Under the pieces are notes generated by a model. That model did no database searches, was not told where the DNA came from, and was given only the letters and a program-made list of their open reading frames with translations. The position numbers and the translations under genes are program-made. DNA of 38,715 nucleotides from UBA5158 sp040389045 (lineage in GTDB: Bacteria; Pseudomonadota; Gammaproteobacteria; DSM-16500), in the NCBI GenBank assembly GCA_040389045.1, contig JAZKAT010000050.1, positions 1-38,715 of the forward strand, written 5' to 3'. Of the stretch, positions 23,803 to 32,245 are shown piece after piece (position 1 is the first letter of the stretch; the number at the start of each line of letters is the position of its first letter).

Positions 23803-26169
23803 ATGGCTACAGTAAAAATCAGTGCATTACCAGACGCAAGCATATTTAAGTTTGAAAGCTTGGTACCGGAATCCGAAGGCACCGTAGAAACATTCAAAGC
23901 AACTGGAGCGCAGATATTTAACGCCGTATTGAGAGCTCAGGATTATGATGTGCAAACCACAGCTTATGCGGCCACTACTACTAATTTAGTAGGAACCTAT
24001 AACAATGGCACCGCCGGAGTTGGCGCTACAATTACGATTACTGCAACCGGTGCATTTACAACAGATGGCGTAACCCCCCCCATCAATAGCCTAATTATGG
24101 TTCCGTTCCAGACGACAAAAACGCAAAACGGCCCATATATTTTAACCAACCCTGGCGCGGTTGGTGTTCAGCCAGTACTTACGCGCTCGCCTACATGGAA
24201 CGAACCATCGGAAATAGTTCAATGGCAAGTATTTCCAGTTACCTACGGAAGTACATATGGCAATACAGCTTTTCAATATAGCGGCGTTACCACACCAACA
24301 ATTGGAACTACTTTATTACCATTTATTCCAATGGCTGCGGTTGAGCCTAGTAATATTCAAAACATGAGCTATTCTGCCGCGACAGCAAGTGCGGGCGCTA
24401 CCACGCATTATACTGCTACATTTTCACCTGCTTTAACGGCGATTAAAAAGAATCAGCTGGTATTTTTTCAGGCTAATCACACCAGCGTGGGCGGCGATGA
24501 TTTTAATCCAGACGGTTTAGGGGCCGGCGCAATTGTGAAAGCTGATGGCTCAACGCCTATTGAGGCCGATGACATTATCAATGGTCAAATGGTTGCTTTA
24601 ATGTGCAATGCTAATGGTGGCGCATGGCAGTTGATGAATCCATCAGAAGTAGGTAGCTCAGTTACACCCCAAGAGATTCAAAATTGGGAATTTTCATCTT
24701 CGACTGATAGTGGTGCGGCAGATGCGTATGTTGGTACATATGTACCCGCTCCGGTTTTAGTTAACGGCACAACACTTGAGCTGAAGATAGGCGCAACCAA
24801 CTTAACCTCGACACCTACATTTAATGCTGGCGGTGGGGCATTGGGGATTATTTTAGCGAATGGCGACCCGGTTCCTGTAGGAGCAATCCCCGCAGGTATG
24901 GTCGCTATATTTTCGTATGACACTGGTGCGACTAAATGGCAAATTATTAACCCATTTGATAGCGTAGATAGTGTGGCGGCTACTCGTATGTCAGTTAATT
25001 TGCCAGGCATACAAACGATACCTTTGAATACAACCCAAGATGTTCAGTTCAGTAATGTGCTATTTGATTCAACTGGTTGGTTTGATAGTGGAACGTATAC
25101 ATGGGAGCCTCAAGGCACCGGTGAAGTTAACATGTTTATCGGCATGTCCATTAATACATCGCTTATTGATACATTGGCGACATCACCCGCAATTACATTA
25201 TTAAAAAATGGATCTCCCATAAAAAATGGAAGTTTTGCAGGAACCTCACCAAATGCAGGAACCTTATCACTAGGCGGCGTTATACAGTTTGCGCCTGGCG
25301 ACATATTTAAAGTTACTGTATTTAATTCAAGCATGAGCGCTTCAATTACATTGCAGCCGGGTCAAGCAGCCACTTACTGGGACATATCTAGCGTATCAAA
25401 TGCAGTAGTTCCATTTGTAACACCACTAGCATTAGACCAGGGTGGCACAGCCAAGTCTTTGACGGCAGATAATGGTGGTATTGTTTATAGTGACGCTGAC
25501 TCATTTGAAATTCTTGCGCATACAACAACGGCACTCCAGGTTCTTCAATCTGGAAATGCGTCTGCACCCGCTTGGTCAACGGCTACATATCCTGCAACAA
25601 CAACAATAAATCAGTTGCTTTATTCATCAGCGGCTAATGTCATTGGTGGAGTGGCAACGGCCAATAGTGCGACTTTAATTACGGATAGTTCTGGCGTACC
25701 TGTTATGTCGAGCGCAATGACCAATGGTCAACTCATCATCGGCAGTACAGGCAATGCGCCGACTGCGGCAACATTAACTGCTGGTGCTGCTATTTCCATT
25801 ACTAATGGCGCGGGAAGTATTACTGTTGCAAGCACGGCTTCTGCGCTTACCTGGAACAATATTGCAGGAACAACGCAAGCGGCGGCGGTTAATAATGGTT
25901 ATGTGGTTGGAAATGCTAGTCAAACAACAATTACATTACCAGCAACTGCTGCGTTAGGTTCTGTTATAGCCGTGCAAGGCAAAGGTGCTGCCGGTTGGAT
26001 TTTAACGGCTAACACTGGACAAACGATTCATTTGGGCGCGTCTGTTACAAGCAGTGCGGGAAGTTTAACAAGTGTGAATCTTTGGGATTCTGTAGAGGTT
26101 GTTTGTGTTACCGCTGATACAGTTTGGTCGGTAACGCGAGTTTTATCTGCTGGTTTAACAATTACGTAA
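23803..26169 (+). CDS. Long tail fibre, 788 residues
   Basis: The start KISALPDASIFKFESLVPESEG matches the usual N-terminal adaptor pattern of phage fibres. The middle is a Thr/Ser/Gly-rich beta shaft. Residues about 600-680 contain INQLLYSSAANVIGG, TNGQLIIGSTGNAPTAA and a GSITVAST block that recur at the N-terminus of the next protein. The C-terminus (LTLPATA-like, GQTIHLGAS, LWDSVEVVCV) is a common trimeric fibre-tip fold. It is probably a receptor-binding fibre. Confidence 0.75.
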   Translation: MATVKISALPDASIFKFESLVPESEGTVETFKATGAQIFNAVLRAQDYDVQTTAYAATTTNLVGTYNNGTAGVGATITITATGAFTTDGVTPPINSLIMVPFQTTKTQNGPYILTNPGAVGVQPVLTRSPTWNEPSEIVQWQVFPVTYGSTYGNTAFQYSGVTTPTIGTTLLPFIPMAAVEPSNIQNMSYSAATASAGATTHYTATFSPALTAIKKNQLVFFQANHTSVGGDDFNPDGLGAGAIVKADGSTPIEADDIINGQMVALMCNANGGAWQLMNPSEVGSSVTPQEIQNWEFSSSTDSGAADAYVGTYVPAPVLVNGTTLELKIGATNLTSTPTFNAGGGALGIILANGDPVPVGAIPAGMVAIFSYDTGATKWQIINPFDSVDSVAATRMSVNLPGIQTIPLNTTQDVQFSNVLFDSTGWFDSGTYTWEPQGTGEVNMFIGMSINTSLIDTLATSPAITLLKNGSPIKNGSFAGTSPNAGTLSLGGVIQFAPGDIFKVTVFNSSMSASITLQPGQAATYWDISSVSNAVVPFVTPLALDQGGTAKSLTADNGGIVYSDADSFEILAHTTTALQVLQSGNASAPAWSTATYPATTTINQLLYSSAANVIGGVATANSATLITDSSGVPVMSSAMTNGQLIIGSTGNAPTAATLTAGAAISITNGAGSITVASTASALTWNNIAGTTQAAAVNNGYVVGNASQTTITLPATAALGSVIAVQGKGAAGWILTANTGQTIHLGASVTSSAGSLTSVNLWDSVEVVCVTADTVWSVTRVLSAGLTIT

Positions 26170-26179
26170 GAGGCAATAT

Positions 26180-27127
26180 ATGGCTACGAATGATCAACTT
26201 AATCTTGGAAATGCACCACTTGTCGTTACTAAAGGCGGCACTGGACTTTCTTCAACGACAGCAAACCAGCTGTTATATAGCTCAGCCACAAGCACTATTG
26301 CGGGACTTTCTACAGCCGCTAGTAGTGTTTTGATAACCAACAGCGGCAGTGTTCCGTCTATGTCTGGAGCATTAACTAATGGCCAAGTTATTATTGGAAG
26401 CACGGGGGCTACGCCAACCGCCGCTACTCTGACTGCTGGCACAGGCATATCTGTAACTAATGGGGCGGCCTCCATTACATTAGCCACTACAGCATTTACG
26501 CAAGTTAATATGCAAGTATTTACAGCAAGCGGCACCTATACGCCTACGAGTGGCATGAAATATTGCATTATTGAGTGTGTTGGTTCTGGCGGTGGTGGTG
26601 GCGGTAGCCAGGGCGGCGTAGCTCAGTCTGCAGCTGGTGCCGGAGGTGGTGCGGGCGGATACGCAAGAATTGTAGCAACTGCCGCTACCATTGGAGCGAG
26701 TCAAGCCGTAACTGTGGGAGCGGTTGGAGCGGGCGGTGCCGCTGGTAATAATAATGGAAGCGCCGGCAGCGCAACAAGCCTCGGTACAATTTGCGTGGCT
26801 GGCGGTGGCGGAGGCGGTAATGGTGCGGCTAGTAGCGCCTCTATTGTTCCCACCCAGGCCGGTGATGGTGGTATAGGTACGACCGGTACCATACTTGCCA
26901 GGGGCAATGCTGGAACTCGCGGATATGGATTCGGTTCTAGTACGGTTGCTGTTGGTGGCCAAGGCGGAAGCAGTCATTTTCAAGGGACTCGCCTCACCTC
27001 GGCTAATAATGATGGAACGGCAGGTGGCGCTTATGGCGCTGGTGGCGGCGGCGGTTCTTCACTTACCGTAGATCACGCTGGCGGAGACGGCGGCGCAGGC
27101 ATTGTAATTGTTACTGAATATATTTAG
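26180..27127 (+). CDS. Fibre/adhesin with glycine-rich C-terminal domain
   Basis: Residues about 26-104 repeat the shaft module of the preceding fibre (ANQLLYSSATSTIAGL, TNGQVIIGSTGATPTAA). Residues about 115-315 are a glycine-rich domain (VGSGGGGGGSQGG, AGGGGGGNG, AYGAGGGGG) ending GGAGIVIVTEYI. That ending is typical of phage adhesins with packed polyglycine helices. AGAGG precedes the start. It likely forms the tip that selects the host receptor; the duplicated shaft suggests exchange with the neighbour. Confidence 0.72.
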   Translation: MATNDQLNLGNAPLVVTKGGTGLSSTTANQLLYSSATSTIAGLSTAASSVLITNSGSVPSMSGALTNGQVIIGSTGATPTAATLTAGTGISVTNGAASITLATTAFTQVNMQVFTASGTYTPTSGMKYCIIECVGSGGGGGGSQGGVAQSAAGAGGGAGGYARIVATAATIGASQAVTVGAVGAGGAAGNNNGSAGSATSLGTICVAGGGGGGNGAASSASIVPTQAGDGGIGTTGTILARGNAGTRGYGFGSSTVAVGGQGGSSHFQGTRLTSANNDGTAGGAYGAGGGGGSSLTVDHAGGDGGAGIVIVTEYI

Positions 27128-27160
27128 TTAAATATAATTCGTTAAACTTTAGGAGGCTAT

Positions 27161-27307
27161 ATGCCACTTAAGAAAGGTAAGAAGAGCATTGGCCCGAATA
27201 TCACTGAAATGGAGAAGTCGGATCATCCATATAAACAAGCATTAGCAGCGTCGCTTAGTACGATTTATGGACCTAAAAAGGGTAAATCTAAGACTAAGAA
27301 GAAGTGA
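27161..27307 (+). CDS. 48-residue basic phage protein (DUF6496-like)
   Basis: A near-perfect AGGAGG lies 5 nt before the ATG. The Lys-rich product begins MPLKKGKKSIGPNITEM, then HPYKQALAASL and a KKGKSKTKKK tail. This KKGKS...NI.E......KQA.A..L pattern is frequent in short proteins of phage structural regions. It may bind DNA inside the capsid. The very strong ribosome site implies high expression. Confidence 0.68.
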   Translation: MPLKKGKKSIGPNITEMEKSDHPYKQALAASLSTIYGPKKGKSKTKKK

Positions 27308-27432
27308 AAATGCCGGCGACTAGAAGTTATGCCTAGTCGGAATGATTAAGTCGCCGACTGCTCAGAATAGTAGAGCAAAAATTGTAGCCTAAGGAATAAA
27401 GCTACACACTAGTGTAACATATATGAGGACTC
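27308..27432. other. 125-base gap with hairpins
   Basis: Contains CGACTAG with CTAGTCG (a 7-bp stem near 27315..27338), GTAGC with GCTAC, and the palindrome ACACTAGTGT just before the next gene's ribosome site. No gene or clear promoter is seen. The hairpins could stabilise the mRNA or tune expression of the next structural gene. Confidence 0.4.
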
Positions 27433-27438
27433 TTGAAA

Positions 27439-28497
27439 ATGGCCATTTTAAATATCCAAACGCAGCAACCTACAGGGCTTGCTGGTGTTAATCCTGCCTT
27501 TATCTACATCGAAACTAATGACACACTTGCCGAAGTGTTGGCAACTGGCTACTTAACCGACAGCGCGCTCCAAGGCTTTGTCTTTTTAAATAGCCAATCT
27601 GCGCTCGTATCGACATCAGATTCAGGCAATCAAGTACTGCAAGTTGTTGTAAGTGCAGGTCTTATCGTCTCTTTAGTAGCGCCTGATGTTGTCATTGATG
27701 ACTTAACAGTAGATGAACTTACTCTTGGGTCTAGTGGTAACGCAGGACTTTTGGATATTTATCCAGCTACCGCATCTAAAGGTAGAGTGCGAATTATTGC
27801 GACTGATAATACCGGCAATACCCTTACAACGCTTACCAATGCTGCAATGGGTCAAGCTTCTGTTATTAGCATTCCAGACCCAGGCGCATCTACTGCTAAC
27901 ATTATTCTTTCCAAAGGCGCAACGTCTCCACAAACGATGAGCACAGGACTTACCCTAACCGGCGCTTCTAGTGATTTCCAAACGCTTGGTGGTGGTGATA
28001 TTTTAGCTGGTACCAGTGGTGCCGCAGGTTCTGTTTTCTCATATCCTGCAACTGTTACGACTGGCCGCATAGAAATGCGCGGTGTAAGTAATGCTGCTGA
28101 TTACACGGTTACGGTTGCGAATGCTTCCCATGGTCAATCAACGGTATATAGCATTCCAGACGTAGGCGCAGCAACGGGCCAGGTCCTTGTTAAGACAGCA
28201 GCCTTGGTTGACGGCCAATTAATTAAGGCTTCTGGAACTGCTGGTAAAACGGTTGGCGCTGGATTCTCATTATTAGCCAATACAACAGCAGCTTACGGTG
28301 GTGGCGGTACATCAAATGCCTTTACGGCGACTGGCCTTACTACAGCTAGCATCGTAACCGCAAGCATATTGACATCAACTAATGCAGTGTCAATTGCTAA
28401 GGTTGTGCCAACCGCAAATACTTTGACCATAACCTTTAGCGCCGACCCAGGTGCTTCAACTACGGTTAGTTACATAGCTATTAGTGCTGCCGTTTAA
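27439..28497 (+). CDS. Repeat-containing virion/fibre protein, 352 residues
   Basis: Two copies of a 60-residue module are visible at about residues 95-157 and 190-252. The first runs G(S/T)SGNAGLLDIYPATASKG to SIPDPGASTANIIL; the second runs AGSVFSYPATVTTGRIE to SIPDVGAATGQVLV. Such modules occur in phage appendage proteins. The C-terminus is Thr/Ser/Val-rich beta (ITFSADPGAST). GAGGA precedes the ATG at 27439; a TTG two codons earlier is also possible. It is the last gene of the late structural operon. Confidence 0.68.
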   Translation: MAILNIQTQQPTGLAGVNPAFIYIETNDTLAEVLATGYLTDSALQGFVFLNSQSALVSTSDSGNQVLQVVVSAGLIVSLVAPDVVIDDLTVDELTLGSSGNAGLLDIYPATASKGRVRIIATDNTGNTLTTLTNAAMGQASVISIPDPGASTANIILSKGATSPQTMSTGLTLTGASSDFQTLGGGDILAGTSGAAGSVFSYPATVTTGRIEMRGVSNAADYTVTVANASHGQSTVYSIPDVGAATGQVLVKTAALVDGQLIKASGTAGKTVGAGFSLLANTTAAYGGGGTSNAFTATGLTTASIVTASILTSTNAVSIAKVVPTANTLTITFSADPGASTTVSYIAISAAV

Positions 28498-28514
28498 TAG
28501 TGTCTTAACGATAC

Positions 28515-28543
28515 GCCAGGTTGACTTTGTCTCCCAACCTGGC
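28515..28543 (+). terminator. Strong hairpin after the structural operon
   Basis: GCCAGGTTG and CAACCTGGC form a perfect 9-bp stem with an 11-base loop, 18 bases after the last structural gene. The following ACCTTTCTC tract is T-rich but short. It separates structural and lysis transcription. Confidence 0.65.
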
Positions 28544-28558
28544 ACCTTTCTCATCATG

Positions 28559-28567
28559 TGATATACT
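28559..28567 (+). promoter_or_regulatory. Extended -10 promoter for the lysis genes
   Basis: TGATATACT gives a TGn extended -10 with TATACT, 26 bases upstream of the DUF1353 gene start. No good -35 is visible. Together with the preceding terminator it suggests separately timed lysis expression. Confidence 0.45.
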
Positions 28568-28593
28568 GATAACTGAAACAGGGAGTTTCTTTT

Positions 28594-29049
28594 ATGAAGT
28601 TATATATGGCTTGGAGACTATTTTTACTATTCTTGGTTAGCACCTTCCCAGCTTGCGCGTCATTGCGCGCCGAGCATGTCATTGTCTACGATACCCTACC
28701 ATGCATCATTCCTGTCAAAGGTTTTATCTATAAGACTTGTGATGATTTCAAAGTTCAAATTGATGGGCAATCCTTTGTTGTGCCCAAAGATTTTCACACA
28801 GACTTAGCCTCTATCCCCAGAATCTTCTGGAATATTCTTCCACCTCAACAAACAGATTTTGTAGGGCCTGCAATTATTCACGATTATATGTACACGACAG
28901 CCGATGTGCCGCGAAGCTATGCGGATGATGTGTTGTACTGGGGAATTCTTCAGCAAGGAGCCATGTGGATAACCGCGAATGTTATATGGGTCGGCGTAAG
29001 GCTTGGTGGCGCATCACACTTTGGAGCTAGCGACCATGACTCTAATTAA
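28594..29049 (+). CDS. DUF1353 family protein with signal peptide
   Basis: This 151-residue protein has an N-terminal hydrophobic signal (LFLLFLVSTFPACASL) with a possible lipobox Cys, then the DUF1353 core. Diagnostic blocks are FVVPKDFHTDLASIPRIFW, the IIHDYMYT motif with the conserved His-Asp, and a C-terminal helix (VIWVGVRLGG). The family is common beside phage lysis genes; its biochemical role is not established. Here it overlaps the endolysin gene by 14 nt. Its hydrophobic N-terminus might also serve membrane lysis, since no classical holin is found. Confidence 0.8.
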   Translation: MKLYMAWRLFLLFLVSTFPACASLRAEHVIVYDTLPCIIPVKGFIYKTCDDFKVQIDGQSFVVPKDFHTDLASIPRIFWNILPPQQTDFVGPAIIHDYMYTTADVPRSYADDVLYWGILQQGAMWITANVIWVGVRLGGASHFGASDHDSN

Positions 29050-29602
29050 ACCAAATCTGGAGGAATTTTTACCAAATATTGGTTTTGAGATTGCCATTAA
29101 ATATGTCCTTCTCAATGAGGGTGGATTTGCAAATGACGCTGCCGACCCAGGCGGAATAACCAACTACGGCATTACGCTTAGATTTTTACGTGAATATAGT
29201 ATCGATTTGAATGGAGATGGAGTCATTGATGAGCGCGACATTATTGAGATGACTATTCCACAGGCCAAGTGGGTATATAGACGATTTATATGGGAGTTAA
29301 ATCATTATGGAAAGTTTGACCATCCAACAATTGCTACTAAAGCTTTTGACATGGCAGTTAACATGGGCGAGTCTCAAGCCACTAAACTTCTTCAACGAGC
29401 TATTAATACACTTTCCCAACCTGATATTGTGGTTGATGGAGTAAGAGGCCCGAAAACGCTTGAGAAAGCTAACGGCATCAACCCTTTTGACCTATTGCGC
29501 GAAATGAGACTACAATGCAAGTCATTTTATGAATTATTAGTACAAAAGAGGCCTAAATTGAAAAGATTCCTCAATACTTGGTTACGTAGGGCTAAGCAAT
29601 GA
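29036..29602 (+). CDS. Endolysin, GH108 family
   Basis: This 188-residue muramidase opens with IKYVLLNEGGF and DPGGITNYGIT, the catalytic signature of the glycosyl hydrolase 108 family (Glu28 is the likely catalytic residue). A C-terminal peptidoglycan-binding-type region (VVDGVRGPKTLEKANG) follows. It cleaves host peptidoglycan at the end of infection. I start at the ATG at 29036 (GGAG upstream). A longer in-frame start lies inside the DUF1353 gene. No signal peptide is seen, so a holin-like factor would be needed. Confidence 0.88.
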   Translation: MTLIKPNLEEFLPNIGFEIAIKYVLLNEGGFANDAADPGGITNYGITLRFLREYSIDLNGDGVIDERDIIEMTIPQAKWVYRRFIWELNHYGKFDHPTIATKAFDMAVNMGESQATKLLQRAINTLSQPDIVVDGVRGPKTLEKANGINPFDLLREMRLQCKSFYELLVQKRPKLKRFLNTWLRRAKQ

Positions 29603-29946
29603 CCGAGAAAGATATTCACTTAGCATTTTGTGATTACATAAGACTCCATGAAAAGAGGCTTGATTTGCTTTGGCTACATATTGCCAATGAGGGCAAGAGA
29701 ACGCCATGGAGCGGTTCGGAACTTAAGCGTATGGGTATGCGGCCAGGCGCAAGTGATTTTCTATTTTTGAATCCATCTAAAGATTATACCTATCTGGCAA
29801 TTGAACTTAAGCTTGATAAAAAATCCAGATGCTCGCTGACTCAGTATGAGTTTTTAGCCCATGTGAAACGCTCTGGCGGATATGGCGGCTTCGCCTATGG
29901 GTTAGACGAAGCCATTGAAATGTTTAAGACATTTTATTTAACGTAG
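29599..29946 (+). CDS. VRR-NUC domain nuclease
   Basis: This 115-residue single-domain protein follows the VRR-NUC plan: HIANEGKR near residue 27, GMRPGASDFLFL carrying the metal-binding Asp, IELK with Glu and Lys, and a late GGYGGFAYGLDEA segment. These small phage enzymes act on branched or flapped DNA, so it may resolve junctions before packaging. Its start overlaps the endolysin stop by 4 nt. It ends 9 nt inside the convergent minus-strand gene. Confidence 0.88.
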   Translation: MTEKDIHLAFCDYIRLHEKRLDLLWLHIANEGKRTPWSGSELKRMGMRPGASDFLFLNPSKDYTYLAIELKLDKKSRCSLTQYEFLAHVKRSGGYGGFAYGLDEAIEMFKTFYLT

Positions 29947-30186
29947 TTTTTTATAATCATCATGTGTCGCCCACCTAAGGACTCCGCTATCATTTATAGC
30001 CTTCTCAAGCTCGTCTTCGGTGGCCCATGCGCGACAAAGATATGGCCTCATTTTAAAATTAGGTAAACATTTTAAGCAAGCCATTCCAACGGCATTAATG
30101 GATGGCTCTATCAGTCCTGAAACTGAAAAATTATCCCATGTTATTTTATCACCACACAAATAACATTCCACATCATTCATACTCAT
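29938..30186 (-). CDS. Cys-pair zinc-binding small protein
   Basis: This 82-residue protein has CYLC near residue 8 and CLKC near residue 37, a likely four-Cys zinc site, then a basic helical tail. It is the last gene of the leftward recombination operon. An AGGAGG-like site (GGAGGTTG) lies upstream. No family is recognised; it could be an HNH-like remnant, but no His-Asn-His motif is visible. Confidence 0.68.
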   Translation of the reverse strand: MSMNDVECYLCGDKITWDNFSVSGLIEPSINAVGMACLKCLPNFKMRPYLCRAWATEDELEKAINDSGVLRWATHDDYKKLR

Positions 30187-30211
30187 ATCAACCTCCTAAA
30201 GTGGTATATCG

Positions 30212-30811
30212 TCATTTAATTGGTAATGTAACACGAATCAATGTGCGCTTTACAACTTCTTCTATTGGCATAGATTCATGAACGCAACCATGGGTAAGCC
30301 AGTACAATTTGTTTGGCGTTAAAATATATGTTTCTTTGTCGGCAAGTTCATCGCGTAAGTGATCACAATTGCCACCATGAGATGGCTCACCATTAAACTC
30401 GCCGGACCATACCTGACAAGCGGGATAATCTGAGGCTAATATAGTTCCCATACCTTCAGTTAAGTACATTTCTTGATGCTCTTGCGGTGTATTCATAATG
30501 CCAGATATACCATTTAACCATCCACCACTATCGCCGCCCCAACCGCCTTGAACATAATTCCCATCAACATGTAAGCCGCCTCTCCGGTGACGCTTACCTG
30601 GTTTGTTTATAAGTTTTTGATCTACGGTCAAATAGGCTTTTCCAATGAAATAAGGAATAAAGCCCATTATCTTTTGCACCAAATCTTTATATTTATCAGG
30701 AATATTTGAAATATCATCCCTCAGGAAAGGGAGCATATATATGCTATCCCCAACCTTACCCTCGAAGGTTGGAAGTAAAGTATCACCCAACTCAATTGCA
30801 TTGCTTTTCAT
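30212..30811 (-). CDS. 2OG-Fe(II) oxygenase-like protein
   Basis: This 199-residue protein shows the order expected of a double-stranded beta-helix oxygenase: HVD at 81-83 for iron binding, a C-terminal His (H174 or H178 in THGCVHES), and R193 in TLIRVTLP for 2-oxoglutarate. A Gly-rich loop (YVQGGWGGDSGGW) lies after the HxD motif. It lies between SSB and a Cys-pair protein. Phage members may hydroxylate DNA bases, nucleotides or proteins; the substrate here is unknown. The call rests on spacing of iron and cosubstrate residues, not on a search. Confidence 0.58.
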   Translation of the reverse strand: MKSNAIELGDTLLPTFEGKVGDSIYMLPFLRDDISNIPDKYKDLVQKIMGFIPYFIGKAYLTVDQKLINKPGKRHRRGGLHVDGNYVQGGWGGDSGGWLNGISGIMNTPQEHQEMYLTEGMGTILASDYPACQVWSGEFNGEPSHGGNCDHLRDELADKETYILTPNKLYWLTHGCVHESMPIEEVVKRTLIRVTLPIK

Positions 30812-30823
30812 AAGCTTTAAACC

Positions 30824-31252
30824 TTAAAACGGTATGTCGTCGTTAAAACTATCGTCTTGTGCTGGCAATGATTGCTGCTTAGGCTTTGCAGTAGATTCAC
30901 GCTTGGGCGCATCGGATTTATCACCACACAAGATAATATCACCAGCATATATCTTAGTGGTTTTACGCTTCTCACCATCCTTTGTTTGCCATTCTTCAGT
31001 TTTCAATGAGCCTTCAATGAAGACTTTCGAGCCTGAACGTAGAAAGTCAGCAGCTATTTTTGCTTGCCATTTGAAGCAAACGATATTGTGCCATTCAGTA
31101 TTAGACTTTGGCTCGCCCGTATTCTTATCTTTCCAAGATTCGGATGTTGCAACACTAAAGTTAACAACCATCTCGCCATTTGGTAATGTGCGAACATCAG
31201 GTTCTTTACCAACATGGCCAAGCAATTGTACGCGATTAAGTGATTTAGACAT
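30824..31252 (-). CDS. ssb: Single-stranded DNA-binding protein
   Basis: This is a 142-residue SSB with the OB-fold pattern (SLNRVQLLGHVGKEPDVR, NFSVATSESWKD, TEWHNIVCF, KVFIEGSLKTEEW). A flexible Lys/Ser/Pro linker and the acidic tip DDIPF, which recruits partner proteins, follow. It coats single-stranded DNA during replication and ERF-mediated annealing. I use the ATG at 31252, 5 nt after a GGAGAA site; a TTG four codons earlier is possible. It overlaps the preceding gene by 8 nt. Confidence 0.95.
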   Translation of the reverse strand: MSKSLNRVQLLGHVGKEPDVRTLPNGEMVVNFSVATSESWKDKNTGEPKSNTEWHNIVCFKWQAKIAADFLRSGSKVFIEGSLKTEEWQTKDGEKRKTTKIYAGDIILCGDKSDAPKRESTAKPKQQSLPAQDDSFNDDIPF

Positions 31253-31442
31253 TATTTTCTCCAATGTTTAATCTTTTAATTAATAAGTTATGGATAGCAG
31301 CCTTAGCTTGCTCTTGAAGAGCCTCAATTGCCATCATTGATATCACTCCATCTTCTTGAAATAAGTCTTCAAAATATTCCTGGATATTGAGAATATCCTC
31401 TTTTAGAGCGTGAGCTTTTTGCTCAAATTCATCTTTAGACAT
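31245..31442 (-). CDS. Small helical protein between ERF and SSB
   Basis: This 65-residue, acidic, fully helical protein (DEFEQKAHALKEDILNIQEYF, IEALQEQAKAAIHNLL) overlaps the stop of the ERF gene and the start of SSB by 8 nt each. It is co-translated with both, so it may be an accessory of the annealing complex. No family is recognised. Confidence 0.7.
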   Translation of the reverse strand: MSKDEFEQKAHALKEDILNIQEYFEDLFQEDGVISMMAIEALQEQAKAAIHNLLIKRLNIGENNV

Positions 31443-32217
31443 TTAAAAAGTTCTCCGGTTGTGTGTTTAAAACTTCAGCATCGACAGCCTTACGGCTATT
31501 AATCTTATCAGTCAATCCTTCGCAGGCATTCTCATATTGAGCTTGTGACAGGTCATCTACGCAGGCTACATTGTAGCGCCTATAGAGCTTATCTATCGAT
31601 GATTCTGCTTGCTCGACCAGCATCATAAGGTTAGCCTTTTGCATGGCACTAATGCCTTCAGGAACGTATGTGGTGGCAACTAAGCCATCATCATCATCGC
31701 CGGTGCCTAGGCATAGTATCATTGAATAGAGATACTTCTTAGCATACGTAATGGCCGAGCCCTTGGCCCATACAGCGGACTTGTTAGATGAGGTGTCAAA
31801 GGGGACCTTGATATTATAGATCTCATGATGAGTACCCACATGACGATAGATGGCTTCCATATGCAATATCCCAGGCTGTTCATTTTCAATAACCTCGTTA
31901 AATGATATAGATAAGCCATGATCTGCTAATATTTCTTTGCTTTGCGCGACCATTTGATCAAAGGAAGCATAGTTACCTTTGATAGGCCCAGATGCGCGCT
32001 CCTTATCTCTTAGGATGAGCCCTATCTTGCCTTGGGCCGTAGCGGCCGCCCTTGAGAAATCTTGCTTCGCTTGATAATCACGATACTGAATTTGCATATC
32101 CATAATTCTGCCAAACTTAACAAGGTCAGCATCCGTAAGTTGAGTTCCAGACATATGCTCAACCATCGTTAAAAACCTATCCTGAGGACTTGCCTCTACT
32201 TTGACCATATCCGACAT
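31435..32217 (-). CDS. erf: ERF-family single-strand annealing protein
   Basis: This 260-residue recombinase has the ERF core: NYASFDQMVAQSKEILADHGL, then GILHMEAIYRHVGTHHE, the Gly-Ser-Ala-Ile-Thr-Tyr-Ala block (AKGSAITYAKKYLYSMIL), and the acidic GTGDDDDGLVA motif. It anneals homologous single strands for phage recombination and genome circularisation. I start at the ATG at 32217 (GAGG before it); an upstream frame extension has no site and crosses a hairpin. It is promoter-proximal in the leftward operon. Confidence 0.93.
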   Translation of the reverse strand: MSDMVKVEASPQDRFLTMVEHMSGTQLTDADLVKFGRIMDMQIQYRDYQAKQDFSRAAATAQGKIGLILRDKERASGPIKGNYASFDQMVAQSKEILADHGLSISFNEVIENEQPGILHMEAIYRHVGTHHEIYNIKVPFDTSSNKSAVWAKGSAITYAKKYLYSMILCLGTGDDDDGLVATTYVPEGISAMQKANLMMLVEQAESSIDKLYRRYNVACVDDLSQAQYENACEGLTDKINSRKAVDAEVLNTQPENFLNV

Positions 32218-32245
32218 ATATACCTCGCATGTATTATAATAAGTT

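Noticed and set aside
26480..26983. 167-codon minus-strand frame opposite the glycine-rich adhesin
   Set aside because: The Thr/Ser/Ala-rich product is the reverse shadow of the Gly-codon repeats; it has no ribosome site and no operon context.
28964..28972. Fourth TGTGGATAA match
   Set aside because: It lies within the DUF1353 coding frame (codons for Met-Trp-Ile-Thr) with no promoter or repeats around it, so a chance match is likely.
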